Part shown: in pieces, positions 42,242-50,164 of the stretch
How positions within the stretch are numbered: position 1 is the first letter of the stretch
Layout of the letters: every line of letters begins with the position of its first letter
From: Spirochaetota bacterium
Lineage (GTDB): Bacteria; Spirochaetota; Spirochaetia; Treponematales; Rectinemataceae
Direction: 5' to 3'
NCBI GenBank assembly: GCA_029265615.1
Contig: JAJUIB010000012.1
Span: 37,557-101,556, forward strand
Length of the DNA: 64,000 nucleotides
Notes under the pieces: generated by a model
The model's input: only the letters and a program-made list of their open reading frames with translations
What the model was told of the DNA's origin: nothing
The model's database searches: none
Program-made: the position numbers and the translations under genes

Positions 42242-42314
42242 TCGGGACGAGAGGATTTGAACCTCCGATCTCCTGGTCCCAAACCAGGTGCCTTAGCCCC
42301 TAGGCTACGTCCCG
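42242..42314 (-). tRNA. tRNA-Pro (anticodon TGG)
   Basis: A 73-base cloverleaf on the minus strand. The acceptor CGGGACG pairs perfectly with CGTCCCG (the C1-G72 pair is typical of tRNA-Pro), discriminator A. The anticodon stem CCTGG/CCAGG holds the loop TTTGGGA. T-loop GTTCAAATC. No encoded CCA. Confidence 0.95.
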
Positions 42315-42328
42315 TTTACGCTACTGAC

Positions 42329-42358
42329 AAACTACGCTCCGGGTGCCGCCTCTGTCAA
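42329..42358 (-). promoter_or_regulatory. promoter of the tRNA-Pro/tRNA-Arg unit
   Basis: On the minus strand TTGACA (42353-42358), 18-base spacer, TAGTTT (42329-42334), 14 bases before the tRNA-Pro 5' end. Confidence 0.75.
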
Positions 42359-42508
42359 TAAGCGCGGCTTTAAGCCTTGCATCCCTGCGGCCTTCGCGTG
42401 GCATTCCGCTCTGCATCGAATGCTTAAAATGCAGGGGATTTTCGCTCATTTTCTCGTTTTTGACACAAAACGACAAAAAATGGGCTTGACACGCGTGCCT
42501 GTTTTTTC

Positions 42509-42537
42509 TTGACAGCGAGTTTTTGCAGTTCTACCAT
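42509..42537 (+). promoter_or_regulatory. promoter of the EF-G2-like gene
   Basis: TTGACA (42509-42514), exactly 17 bases, TACCAT (42532-42537). The leader is about 60 bases and ends with AAGGAG before the ATG at 42603, a conventional leader unlike several other genes here. Apart from this and the tRNA promoter, 42315-42602 holds nothing recognisable. Confidence 0.75.
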
Positions 42538-42602
42538 ACCGAGGCCTTTTGGTTTCCATACATCTGGACAGCCAACTTGACACCCTCGAGTAAGGAGCGA
42601 TT

Positions 42603-44699
42603 ATGGCGTATTCGACCGACTGCATCCGGAACGTGGCCATAGCCGGCCACGGCGGCACGGGCAAGACGAGCTTGCTCGAGCACCTCCTCTTTCAGGGCGG
42701 AGCGATCGGCAAGCCTGAGACGGTTGAGTCGGGCAAAACCGTCAGCGACTACGGCGAGGACGAGATAGCCCGCAAAATATCGGTGCATGCGGCCCTCGCC
42801 CACGTCTCGCTCAAGGACGTCAAGATCAACTTCATCGACACCCCCGGCTCCTCGGATTTTGTCGGCGAGGTGATTCTCGCCCTCCGCTCCTGCGAAACCG
42901 CGCTCCTCCTTGTCGACGGCAAATCCGGCGTCCAGATCGAAACGATCAAGCTCTGGCGTAGCCTGAATCAGCGAAACAAGCCCCGTGCACTCTTCGTTTC
43001 GCGGCTTGACGAGGAACGCGCCGCGTTCGAAAAGGCGCTCGACGACGTCCGCGAAAAATTCAAGGCGACGCCGGTGGCCATCACCATCCCGATCGGAGAA
43101 GGGCCGGCGCTGAAGGGCGTCGTCGACGTGCTCAACCAGAAAGCCTACCTCCGCCCCGCCGCCCACGACCAAAAGGAGGTCGAGGCGCCCATTCCCGCCG
43201 ATATGGCCTCGACCGTCGCCGAGTACCGCGCAAAGCTCTTCGAAGCCGCAGCAGAAGGCGACGACGAACTCATGGAGAAGTACCTCGGCGAGGGAGAACT
43301 CAGCCAGGAGGAAACGGTCAAGGGCCTTTCCGAGGCCTTCGCCGCAGGCCGCGTCGTCCCCGCCTTCGCGGGCGCGGGCGCGAAAAACGTAGGTAGCGCC
43401 GCCCTCCTCGACTTCATCGCCCGGATTGCCCCCTCGCCCCTTGCCGCAGCGCCGGAAATAGCGATCGATGCGGAAGGCAAGGAGGTCGAGGTCGCCATCG
43501 ATCCAGGTAAGCCCGTAAGCGCCTTTGTCGTAAAAACGCAGATCGACCAGTTCTCTGGCCGCCTTTCCTACGTCAAGGTCGTCACCGGCACACTCGCGAT
43601 GGATCTCGAGGTAACCAATGTCCGCGACGGCCGCAAGGAAAAACTCGGCAAGCTCTATACGGCCCAAGGCAAAAAACTCGAAGAGGCGGGAAGCCTCGCC
43701 GCGGGCGACATCGGCATCATCGCCAAGGCGGCCGACTTAAAGACGAACGACACGATTTCCGCTTGGGAAAAGCCCCTTCCCTACCACAAGCTCCGCCTTC
43801 CGACGCCGGTCCACATGCTCGCTATCTCGGCAGTCAACAAAAAGGAAGAGGACAAGCTCAACGAAAACCTCTACAAGGCCGCCGAGGAGGACCTCACCTT
43901 CCAGGTGAAATTCAACCAGGAAACCAAGGAAACAGTCATCGCCGGCATGGGCGAACTCCAGATCAACATGGTGCTCGACAAAATCAAAAACGGCGCAAAA
44001 ATCGCCGCCGAAACCCGTGTGCCCCGCGTCGCCTACCGCGAGACGATCACCAAAAAGGCGAGCGCTGAGTATACGCACAAAAAGCAGACGGGCGGACACG
44101 GCCAGTACGCGCGCGTCGTCTTCGAGGTCGAGCCGCTTGAGCGCGGCAAGGGCTACGAATTCGAAAACAAGCTCTTTGGCCAGTCGGTCTCCAAGGGCTT
44201 CATCCCCGGCATCGAAAAGGGCATACACCAGGCGATGGAATCGGGCGTCGTCGCGGGCTACCCCGTCATGGACGTGAAGACCGCCATCGTCGATGGCAAG
44301 GAGCATCCCGTCGACTCCTCGGAAATGGCCTTCAAGATCGCCTCCCGGGGCGCCTTCCGCGAGGCGACCAAAAACGCAAGCCCCGTGCTTCTCGAACCGA
44401 TCATGAATCTTCGGGTCTATGTCGAGGACAAGGACTTAGGCGGCGTCATGTCGGACCTATCGGGACGGCGTGGCCGCATCTCCGGCCAAAACCCCATAGG
44501 CGGCGGCATCGTCGAAGTCGACGCCCAAGTCCCCCAGGCCGAACTCCTGCGCTATGCGATCGACCTCCGCTCGATGACGAGCGGCACGGGCAGCTTTGAG
44601 GTCGAGTTCGACCACTACTCCCCCATCACGGGCAAAATCGCCGAAGACGTCATCAAGGCGGCGGCGGCGTTCAGGACCCACGAGGAGGAGGAGGAATAG
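42603..44699 (+). CDS. EF-G2-like translational GTPase
   Basis: 698 residues with all five EF-G domains. G1 is GHGGTGKTSL where canonical EF-G has AHxDxGKTT, G3 is FIDTPGSSDF, and the G4 position reads FVSRLDEE instead of NKMD. These changes are typical of the EF-G2/FusA2 branch (GHxGxGKT), not the main translocase. Domain IV/V parts such as KQTGGHGQYARV, GFIPGIEKGI and LRVYVEDKDLGGVMSDLSGRRGRI are intact. Thermus EF-G2 binds ribosomes but its cellular role is unclear. The gene stands alone, without rpsL, rpsG or tuf, which also speaks against it being the main EF-G. Confidence 0.87.
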   Translation: MAYSTDCIRNVAIAGHGGTGKTSLLEHLLFQGGAIGKPETVESGKTVSDYGEDEIARKISVHAALAHVSLKDVKINFIDTPGSSDFVGEVILALRSCETALLLVDGKSGVQIETIKLWRSLNQRNKPRALFVSRLDEERAAFEKALDDVREKFKATPVAITIPIGEGPALKGVVDVLNQKAYLRPAAHDQKEVEAPIPADMASTVAEYRAKLFEAAAEGDDELMEKYLGEGELSQEETVKGLSEAFAAGRVVPAFAGAGAKNVGSAALLDFIARIAPSPLAAAPEIAIDAEGKEVEVAIDPGKPVSAFVVKTQIDQFSGRLSYVKVVTGTLAMDLEVTNVRDGRKEKLGKLYTAQGKKLEEAGSLAAGDIGIIAKAADLKTNDTISAWEKPLPYHKLRLPTPVHMLAISAVNKKEEDKLNENLYKAAEEDLTFQVKFNQETKETVIAGMGELQINMVLDKIKNGAKIAAETRVPRVAYRETITKKASAEYTHKKQTGGHGQYARVVFEVEPLERGKGYEFENKLFGQSVSKGFIPGIEKGIHQAMESGVVAGYPVMDVKTAIVDGKEHPVDSSEMAFKIASRGAFREATKNASPVLLEPIMNLRVYVEDKDLGGVMSDLSGRRGRISGQNPIGGGIVEVDAQVPQAELLRYAIDLRSMTSGTGSFEVEFDHYSPITGKIAEDVIKAAAAFRTHEEEEE

Positions 44700-44764
44700 G
44701 TTTTCACCAAAGTGTCATGCGGCCGCGATCCTCCTCGAAGCCAGCTTCGAGGAGGGCGCGCCGC

Positions 44765-45454
44765 CTAGCCCCGGAGCTCGGCGCGGGGAGCCGCCTTGCG
44801 AATGAGGGCAAGGAGCTCCGCAAGCTCCACCTCCGAATAGGGATCCCGCGCGTCGTACGAAGGGTCAAGACAGCCTCCTGGCCGAAAGCGCTGGAGATAG
44901 ACGCGGTCGGACGGAGAGAGAAATGGGCCAAGCTCCTGTGCATCGGTCTTATCGAAAACCCCCGGCGCACAGGTTATGCGAATTTCAAAAGGGATGTAGC
45001 GCCGCCTTAGGACCTCAAGACTCTCTGCGACGCGGTCACCCGCACCGCTCACAGACGGGGCGACACGCGCATAGCGGGAAAAGCCTGTCTTGAGGTCGAG
45101 TGCGACATAATCCGCCCCCACGGACTCGATGCGCTCCGGAAAGGAGCCGTTCGTATCGAGCTTCACCGCAAATCCAAGACGGCGCGCGCGATCTGCAACG
45201 GAGGTGCATGCCTCGTGAAGGAGCGCTTCGCCGCCCGAGAGCACCAGCCCCGTGACGAGGCCGCGCCGCCTTTCAAGGTGCGCGAAGGCCTCATCGAGGT
45301 CGACGAGCCCCTCGGCCTCCGCGCCACGAAGCACAAGCTCGGCGTTGTGGCAGTAGGGGCAGCGAAAATTGCAGCCGGGGAAGAACAGCACCGAAGCGAC
45401 ACGGGCGGGGAAGTCGACAAGGCTCGTCTTCCGCAGTGCGACGCGCGCGTGCAT
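44765..45454 (-). CDS. nrdG: anaerobic ribonucleotide reductase activating protein NrdG
   Basis: 229 residues. The radical SAM motif is FPGCNFRCPYCHN (C-x3-C-x2-C), followed by GLVLSGGEALLH. The N-terminus KTSLVDFPARVASVLFFPGCNFRC is the pattern of NrdG-like activases. It makes the glycyl radical on NrdD using SAM and a reduced [4Fe-4S] cluster. It is the last gene of the nrdR-nrdD-(glycyl/thioredoxin)-nrdG operon, 18 bases after the previous stop. The ferredoxin at 11075 could supply electrons. Confidence 0.92.
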   Translation of the reverse strand: MHARVALRKTSLVDFPARVASVLFFPGCNFRCPYCHNAELVLRGAEAEGLVDLDEAFAHLERRRGLVTGLVLSGGEALLHEACTSVADRARRLGFAVKLDTNGSFPERIESVGADYVALDLKTGFSRYARVAPSVSGAGDRVAESLEVLRRRYIPFEIRITCAPGVFDKTDAQELGPFLSPSDRVYLQRFRPGGCLDPSYDARDPYSEVELAELLALIRKAAPRAELRG

Positions 45455-45472
45455 GGTAGCAGAACCGCGTGG

Positions 45473-46024
45473 CTATACTGCGGCGCCCACTCCCGCAAGC
45501 CGCAACTTGAGCTCGGAAAGGCCATGGGCGCGGAAAGACTCGCGGCCGTCTGCATCGAGCCCGAGGACGGTGGGCGTCGCCATGACGCCGTGGCGGCGCG
45601 CAAGCGCAAGCCCCTCTTCGGCGTCGACGTCGACAAACACGGCGGGAAGCCGCTCACGCTCGACGAACTCGGCGACAGGCGGACAGTTGGGGCAGGCCTT
45701 GCGCGTGAAGACGAGCATCCCGCTTCGCGCGGCGCGGCCTAAAGCCTCGGAGGGCGCATAAGGCTCCCGATGCGGCGCCGGCTCGGCTTGACGAGGCGCC
45801 GCCTCGGCTTGACGAGGCGCCGCCTCGGCTTGACGAGGCGCCGCCTCCGGCATGGCGTAGTTAAGGCGGCGCCCGAATTCCTCGCGCTTGCCAGCGTTCC
45901 AATTCCTGACTGAGCGGTAGTAACCGACAATGCGGCTATAGACCTCAGTCGGCCGTCCCTCGACCCGCGCAAGTTCCTCTTTAAGGCTGGCAATCCGCGC
46001 CGCAATCGCGTTTCTGTCCTCCAT
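45473..46024 (-). CDS. separate NrdD glycyl-radical segment fused to a thioredoxin-like domain
   Basis: 183 residues. Residues 1-23 form an amphipathic helix (AIAARIASLKEELARVEG). Residues 27-56 read EVYSRIVGYYRSVRNWNAGKREEF, which matches the C-terminal glycyl-radical loop of class III ribonucleotide reductases (RVxGYxRPVxNWNxGKxEEF), with Gly34 as the candidate radical site. A linker of three EAAPRQA repeats follows, then a thioredoxin fold with CPNC at 111-114 and MATPTV (cis-Pro loop). NrdD upstream lacks this glycyl loop, so the active enzyme should need both chains. The CPNC domain may reduce the active-site disulfide. GGGAGGGGAGC marks the start; the longer frame is a shadow. Confidence 0.85.
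   Translation of the reverse strand: MEDRNAIAARIASLKEELARVEGRPTEVYSRIVGYYRSVRNWNAGKREEFGRRLNYAMPEAAPRQAEAAPRQAEAAPRQAEPAPHREPYAPSEALGRAARSGMLVFTRKACPNCPPVAEFVERERLPAVFVDVDAEEGLALARRHGVMATPTVLGLDADGRESFRAHGLSELKLRLAGVGAAV
45782..45844. repeat. three tandem 21-bp units encoding a heptapeptide linker
   Basis: Units 45782-45802, 45803-45823 and 45824-45844 are identical and encode the linker repeat EAAPRQA between the glycyl-radical segment and the thioredoxin domain. Perfect identity suggests recent expansion and possible length variation between strains. Confidence 0.95.
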
Positions 46025-46035
46025 GCTCCCCTCCC

Positions 46036-48141
46036 TTATGCCGTGACGGCGAGTTTTTTCTCGAGTTCCGCTATCTCGCGCCTGATCGCTTCCTCGCGCT
46101 CGGCTTTGCACTTGGGGCAATGCCATTGTTCGCCCGGGAGATAGCCGTGGACCGGGCAGACCGAGAAGGTCGGCGAGATCGTGTAGTAAGGTATGCGGTA
46201 GCTTGCGGCAATCGCACGGACCAGATCGCGCACCGCCCGCCAGTCGTCGGGCGCCTCGCCCAAGAAAACGTGAAAGACCGTGCCGCCCGTGTACTTTGCC
46301 TGAAGCTCTTCTTGATGGTCGAGCGCCTCGAAGATGTCCTCGGTTCGTCCCACGGGGAGCTGGCTCGAATTGGTGTAGTAGGGTTCGCCGCCCTCCGCGC
46401 CACCTGAGACGATGATGTCGGGCCAGCGCTCCTTGTCATGCTTCGCAAGACGATAGGAGGTCGACTCGGCGGGCGTCGCTTCGAGATTGAAAAGCTCGCC
46501 CGTGCTTTCCTGGTAGTCCTTGAGCCGCGAGCGCATGTGCTCGAGCACCTCAAGCGCAAAGGCGCGCCCCTCGCCGGTCTCGATACCCCGGTCAGCGCCA
46601 AGGAAGTTGAGCGCGCACTCGTGCATGCCGACAAGGCCGATTGTGTTGAAGTGGTTGTCGAAGGAACCGAGGTAGCGCTTCGTATAGGGGAAGAGTCCGC
46701 CGTCGAGAAGGCGCGTCACCACCTTACGTTTTATGGAAAGCGAGCGCGCCGCCAAATCCATGAGGCGATCGAGCCGGGCGTAGAAGTCGCTGCGATCCTT
46801 GGCGAGGTAGCCGATGCGCGGCAGGTTGATCGTCACGACGCCAACCGAGCCCGTCAACTCGTCGGAGCCGAAAAGCCCGCCACCGCGCTTCCTAAGCTCG
46901 CGCTTGTCGAGCTGGAGGCGGCAGCACATGGAACGGACATCGCCCGGGTCGAGGTCGGAGTTCACGAAATTCTGGAAGTAGGGCGTCCCGTACTTCGCCG
47001 TCATCTCGAAGAGGAGGCGAGCGTTAGGCGACTCCCAATCGAAGTCCTTTGTGACGTTGTAGGTCGGAATGGGGTATTGGAAACCGCGCCCCTCGGCGTC
47101 GCCTTCGAGCATGAGCTCGATGAACGCCTTATTGATGAGGTCCATCTCGGCCTGGCAGTCGCCATAGCGGAAGTCCATCTCCCTGCCCCCGACGATGGCG
47201 GGCCTATCCTTAAGGTCAGGCGGGCAGGTCCAGTCGAGGGTGATGTTTGTGAACGGCGCCTGGCTACCCCACCGGCTCGGGGTATTCACGCCAAAGAGGA
47301 AGCTCTGCAGGCACTGGCGCACCTCGAATTCGCTCATTGCGTCCTTTTTGACAAAGGGTGCAAGGTAGGTATCGAACGAGGAAAGCGCCTGAGCGCCCGC
47401 CCATTCGTTCTGGAGCACGCCGAGAAAGTTCACCATCTGCTGAACGAGCGTGGAAAGACGCCGCGCGGGCTTCGAACTGATTTTGTCGGGCACCCCGCCA
47501 AGGCCCTCGGCAATGAGCTGGCGGAGCGACCACCCCGCGCAGTAGCCCGAGAACATAGACAGGTCGTGCAGGTGGAAGTCGGCGTTCCGGTGCGCCTCGG
47601 CGATCTCCTCGGGGTAGATGTTCTTGAGCCAGTAGTTCGCCGTAATCGTGCCCGAGTTGTGGAGGATAAGACCGCCGAGGGAATAGTTGACGTTGGCGTT
47701 CTCCTTGACACGCCAGTCCGCCTGCGAAAGGTAGCCGTCCATCGTCGCGTCGATGTCGAGCATAAGGCGGCGGGAGTCACGCACCGCCTCGCGCTTGGCG
47801 CGGTAAAGGATGTAGGCCTTCGCGGCCTTCGCCTCGCCCGCCTCGATGAGGGACTCCTCGACGAGATCCTGTATCTCCTCAATTGCAGGGATCGAGTTTG
47901 GATGCCGGTCGGCCATGAGCGCGCGAATCCGGCGCTCGACGGCCTCGACGACGCGTTCCACCCGCTCCGGCCTGCGCTCTGACTCGCCCACCGCATCGAA
48001 GGCCTTCTCCACAGCGCGGGCGATGCGCGTACGATCGTAGCGCTCCGTCGCACCTGAACGCTTTGCCACGTACCGCACGGGCCCCACATCCTCCGTCCCG
48101 AGAAAGGTCTTCCACTCCGGGAATACCGCCTGCTCGGCCAT
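46036..48141 (-). CDS. nrdD: class III anaerobic ribonucleoside-triphosphate reductase NrdD, lacking its C-terminal glycyl loop
   Basis: 701 residues. An N-terminal ATP-cone (YVAKRSGATERYDRTRIARAVEKAFDAVG) gives allosteric control. The core has the class III motifs SMCCRLQLDKRELRKRGGGLFGS and TGSVGVVTINLPR. The C-terminal zinc site reads CPVHGYLPGEQWHCPKC; in other NrdDs the RVCGY or RVxGYYRP glycyl loop follows it directly. Here the protein instead ends with a charged helix (EREEAIRREIAELEKKL) and a TAA stop; the missing loop is encoded by the next gene 11 bases on. The ATG at 48141 overlaps the nrdR stop (TGATG). It makes dNTPs without oxygen. Confidence 0.95.
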   Translation of the reverse strand: MAEQAVFPEWKTFLGTEDVGPVRYVAKRSGATERYDRTRIARAVEKAFDAVGESERRPERVERVVEAVERRIRALMADRHPNSIPAIEEIQDLVEESLIEAGEAKAAKAYILYRAKREAVRDSRRLMLDIDATMDGYLSQADWRVKENANVNYSLGGLILHNSGTITANYWLKNIYPEEIAEAHRNADFHLHDLSMFSGYCAGWSLRQLIAEGLGGVPDKISSKPARRLSTLVQQMVNFLGVLQNEWAGAQALSSFDTYLAPFVKKDAMSEFEVRQCLQSFLFGVNTPSRWGSQAPFTNITLDWTCPPDLKDRPAIVGGREMDFRYGDCQAEMDLINKAFIELMLEGDAEGRGFQYPIPTYNVTKDFDWESPNARLLFEMTAKYGTPYFQNFVNSDLDPGDVRSMCCRLQLDKRELRKRGGGLFGSDELTGSVGVVTINLPRIGYLAKDRSDFYARLDRLMDLAARSLSIKRKVVTRLLDGGLFPYTKRYLGSFDNHFNTIGLVGMHECALNFLGADRGIETGEGRAFALEVLEHMRSRLKDYQESTGELFNLEATPAESTSYRLAKHDKERWPDIIVSGGAEGGEPYYTNSSQLPVGRTEDIFEALDHQEELQAKYTGGTVFHVFLGEAPDDWRAVRDLVRAIAASYRIPYYTISPTFSVCPVHGYLPGEQWHCPKCKAEREEAIRREIAELEKKLAVTA

Positions 48142-48617
48142 CACGCCCTCCCCGCCTGGGTCCCCGCCCCGAGGCTCTCGATCACGCTTATGAACTCATC
48201 CAGGGTCTCGAACTTGCGATACACGGAGGCAAAGCGGACGTAGGCCACCTTGTCGAGGTCGAAGAGCCGCCGCAAAACCATCTCACCGAGCTCGACGCTC
48301 GGTATCTCGTTCGCCGCTTTGCCCTTCATCGCGGCTTCGTCTTCGATCTCATTGACGAGATTCTCAATGGACAGTTGCGAGACGGGCCGTTTTTCGAGCG
48401 CGCGCACGACGCCCCGCTCGAGCTTTTGCCGTTCGAAGGGCTCGCGACGGCCGTCGCGCTTCACCACCATGAGCGGTTTTTCCTCAATACGCTCGTAGCT
48501 TGTGAAACGGAACCCGCAGGCTTCGCATTCGCGGCGGCGCCTGATCGACTCGCCGTTCGCAAGTGTCCGCGAGTCGATCACCTTGTCATCCATGCTTCCG
48601 CAATGAGGGCAACGCAT
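48141..48617 (-). CDS. nrdR: transcriptional repressor NrdR
   Basis: 158 residues. The N-terminal zinc ribbon is MRCPHCGSMDDKVIDSR...RRRECEACGFRFTSYER (CxxC...CxxC), then an ATP-cone (VVKRDGRREPFERQKLERGV) and the conserved LRRLFDLDKVAYVRFASVYRKF. It binds NrdR boxes when loaded with dATP/ATP and represses ribonucleotide reductase genes. It is first in the nrd operon, and tandem NrdR boxes lie in its own promoter, so it is autoregulated. Confidence 0.97.
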   Translation of the reverse strand: MRCPHCGSMDDKVIDSRTLANGESIRRRRECEACGFRFTSYERIEEKPLMVVKRDGRREPFERQKLERGVVRALEKRPVSQLSIENLVNEIEDEAAMKGKAANEIPSVELGEMVLRRLFDLDKVAYVRFASVYRKFETLDEFISVIESLGAGTQAGRA

Positions 48618-48652
48618 TATTCACCTGTACATATCAAATTAGTCCACTAAAA

Positions 48653-48718
48653 CCACAATAAATAGGGGGTGTTTCTATATCGCCTACAGCATATAGTGGG
48701 CACCCAAGCCCCTGTCAA
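48653..48718 (-). promoter_or_regulatory. nrd operon promoter with two NrdR boxes
   Basis: On the minus strand a -35 TTGACA (48713-48718) and -10 TATATG (48690-48695) are 17 bases apart. Box 1 CCACTATATGCTGTAG (48684-48699) covers the -10; box 2 CCCCTATTTATTGTGG (48653-48668) lies downstream. The boxes start 31 bases apart, three helical turns, the known spacing of NrdR box pairs. By my count they match 10 and 11 of 16 positions of the consensus. The leader is about 65 bases. Confidence 0.8.
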
Positions 48719-48862
48719 GACCAAAGCAAGGGGAGAATGGCGAATTTCCGCTTGAGCGATCACGAAAGCAGATGCGAACGCGGAGCATCCGTACACAGGG
48801 CCGGCCGCACGGCCTGGCGGAGGCTTCACCGCCGCGCTATCCTTAGAGCCCTGGAGGTACGC

Positions 48863-49207
48863 ATGAACTTCTCGGACCGAATGCAGGAATTTATCACGAA
48901 GGGCATAGCCGCCTCGAAAGAATTTGTCACAAAGGCAGGTGAGCAGGCGCAAACTTGGGGCGAGATGGGCGTCCTCAAAGTCGAGATTATCCAGCTTCGT
49001 AGCCAAGCGGAAAAGCAGATCGCGCGGCTCGGTGCCGAAGTCTATGCAGCGCTCGCCGAACGGGGTGAACCGGCCGTTTCCCTCGGAAACCCGACCATCC
49101 GCGACGCGATCGGCAGGATCAAGGAGATCGAGACGCTCATCGACGACAAAGAAGCGCGGTTCAAGAAACTGGGCGGCAAGGATTCCGACCTCGAAAGCCA
49201 GCCTTGA
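48863..49207 (+). CDS. small coiled-coil protein of unknown function
   Basis: 114 residues from an ATG with GGAGGTACGC upstream. It is soluble, helical and charged, with heptad-like stretches MGVLKVEIIQLRSQAEKQIARLGAEVYAALAE and AIGRIKEIETLIDDKEARFKKLG. No Cys, no signal peptide. I do not recognise a family; it resembles small proteins of the phage-shock or septation-associated coiled-coil kind only in general character. Its stop lies 3 bases from the convergent methyltransferase stop. The in-frame extension back to 48737 is probably not translated. Confidence 0.65.
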   Translation: MNFSDRMQEFITKGIAASKEFVTKAGEQAQTWGEMGVLKVEIIQLRSQAEKQIARLGAEVYAALAERGEPAVSLGNPTIRDAIGRIKEIETLIDDKEARFKKLGGKDSDLESQP

Positions 49208-49210
49208 TCC

Positions 49211-50011
49211 TTATGCTCCTGCATCCGCCTCGGTCTTGAACACGCGGCAGACGTACATCGGCCCCGCGCCGCCAGAGCGGTCGGGCAGGACGAGGACGCC
49301 GTAGGCCGTGCGTTCGCCCTCTTCGCACTCAGGCGCATCGAAGCGAAGGCGCCCGCCGTGCTTGGCGTCAAGCCGCGCGATGATACCGTCATTCTCCGCC
49401 GGATTGATCGAGCAGGTTGCATAGACGAGGCAGCCGCCTGGTTTGAGCATGAGAAAGGCGGAGGAGAGCAGAGCCCATTGCCGCTGGGCAAGCTGGCGGG
49501 GTCGCGCCTCCGTCCAGGCGGCAAGCGCGGCGGGATCGGCGAGCACGTGGCGCTCGCTCGAACAGGGTGCATCGAGGAGAATCGCGCCAAAACGCTCCAC
49601 GTTGCGGCGGCACATGGCCGCCGCATCCTCGCCGGAGACCACGACCCGCGCGCGCACGGAGGGGCTAAGGCTTCGGTTGAGCGCATCGACGAGGCGTCTG
49701 CGCCGCTCTGAAGACAGTTCGTTCGCGATGAGGCGGAGATCCGCGCCCATGCGGCTTGCGATGACGACGCTCTTCCCCCCCGGGGCGGCGCAGGCGTCAA
49801 GGAGCTCGCCCGCGGCGGGGAGGACGAGCGCGCGCGCAGCGAAGACGGAAGCCGAGTCGAGGCGGTAGGCTTCGGCGCCGCCTGCGTCATAGGCGACCGA
49901 ATCGGCCTCACCCCGCAGGGCCGACATGAGGGCGGGCCAGCGTTCGCGGTAGACAGCCTCGTAGTGGCGGCAAAAAGCCGCCTCGCCTCCTTCGCGGTCG
50001 CGATGCTTCAC
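49211..50011 (-). CDS. RsmB/NOL1/NSUN-type RNA 5-methylcytosine methyltransferase
   Basis: 266 residues. SAM-binding motif I is LLDACAAPGGKSVVIA; the catalytic DAPCSSERH and the second Cys motif YATCSINPAEND are both present. It methylates C5 of cytosine in rRNA or tRNA. It is shorter than E. coli RsmB and lacks the N-terminal NusB-like domain, so it is closer to the small NSUN-type enzymes; the target base is unknown. Confidence 0.88.
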   Translation of the reverse strand: MKHRDREGGEAAFCRHYEAVYRERWPALMSALRGEADSVAYDAGGAEAYRLDSASVFAARALVLPAAGELLDACAAPGGKSVVIASRMGADLRLIANELSSERRRRLVDALNRSLSPSVRARVVVSGEDAAAMCRRNVERFGAILLDAPCSSERHVLADPAALAAWTEARPRQLAQRQWALLSSAFLMLKPGGCLVYATCSINPAENDGIIARLDAKHGGRLRFDAPECEEGERTAYGVLVLPDRSGGAGPMYVCRVFKTEADAGA

Positions 50012-50164
50012 GGGAATTGACGCTCCTTGCCTTCGGCGGCTACAGTTTCTCTTGGGTCTCTCTCCTCACGCAGCAAGGGCTGGGAGAACCTGCGGCGTGC
50101 TAAAGGCCGCCCCATCCTAGCCTGCGATTGTGCTGCGGGTGAAGCACCGCATACGGGACAGTAA

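Noticed and set aside
42531..43667. 378-residue minus-strand frame
   Set aside because: Antisense to the EF-G2-like gene and covers its promoter.
46022..46040. Sequencing frameshift as explanation for the split NrdD
   Set aside because: The downstream gene has its own GGGAGGGGAGC and an N-terminal helix of its own, the stop is clean, and about 45 residues lie between the zinc site and glycyl loop. A single indel would not make this, though re-sequencing is still the direct test.
46438..47982. 514-residue open frame on the plus strand
   Set aside because: It lies wholly antisense to nrdD, which has unmistakable motifs. GC-rich codon use creates such shadow frames; no motif or ribosome-binding site supports it.
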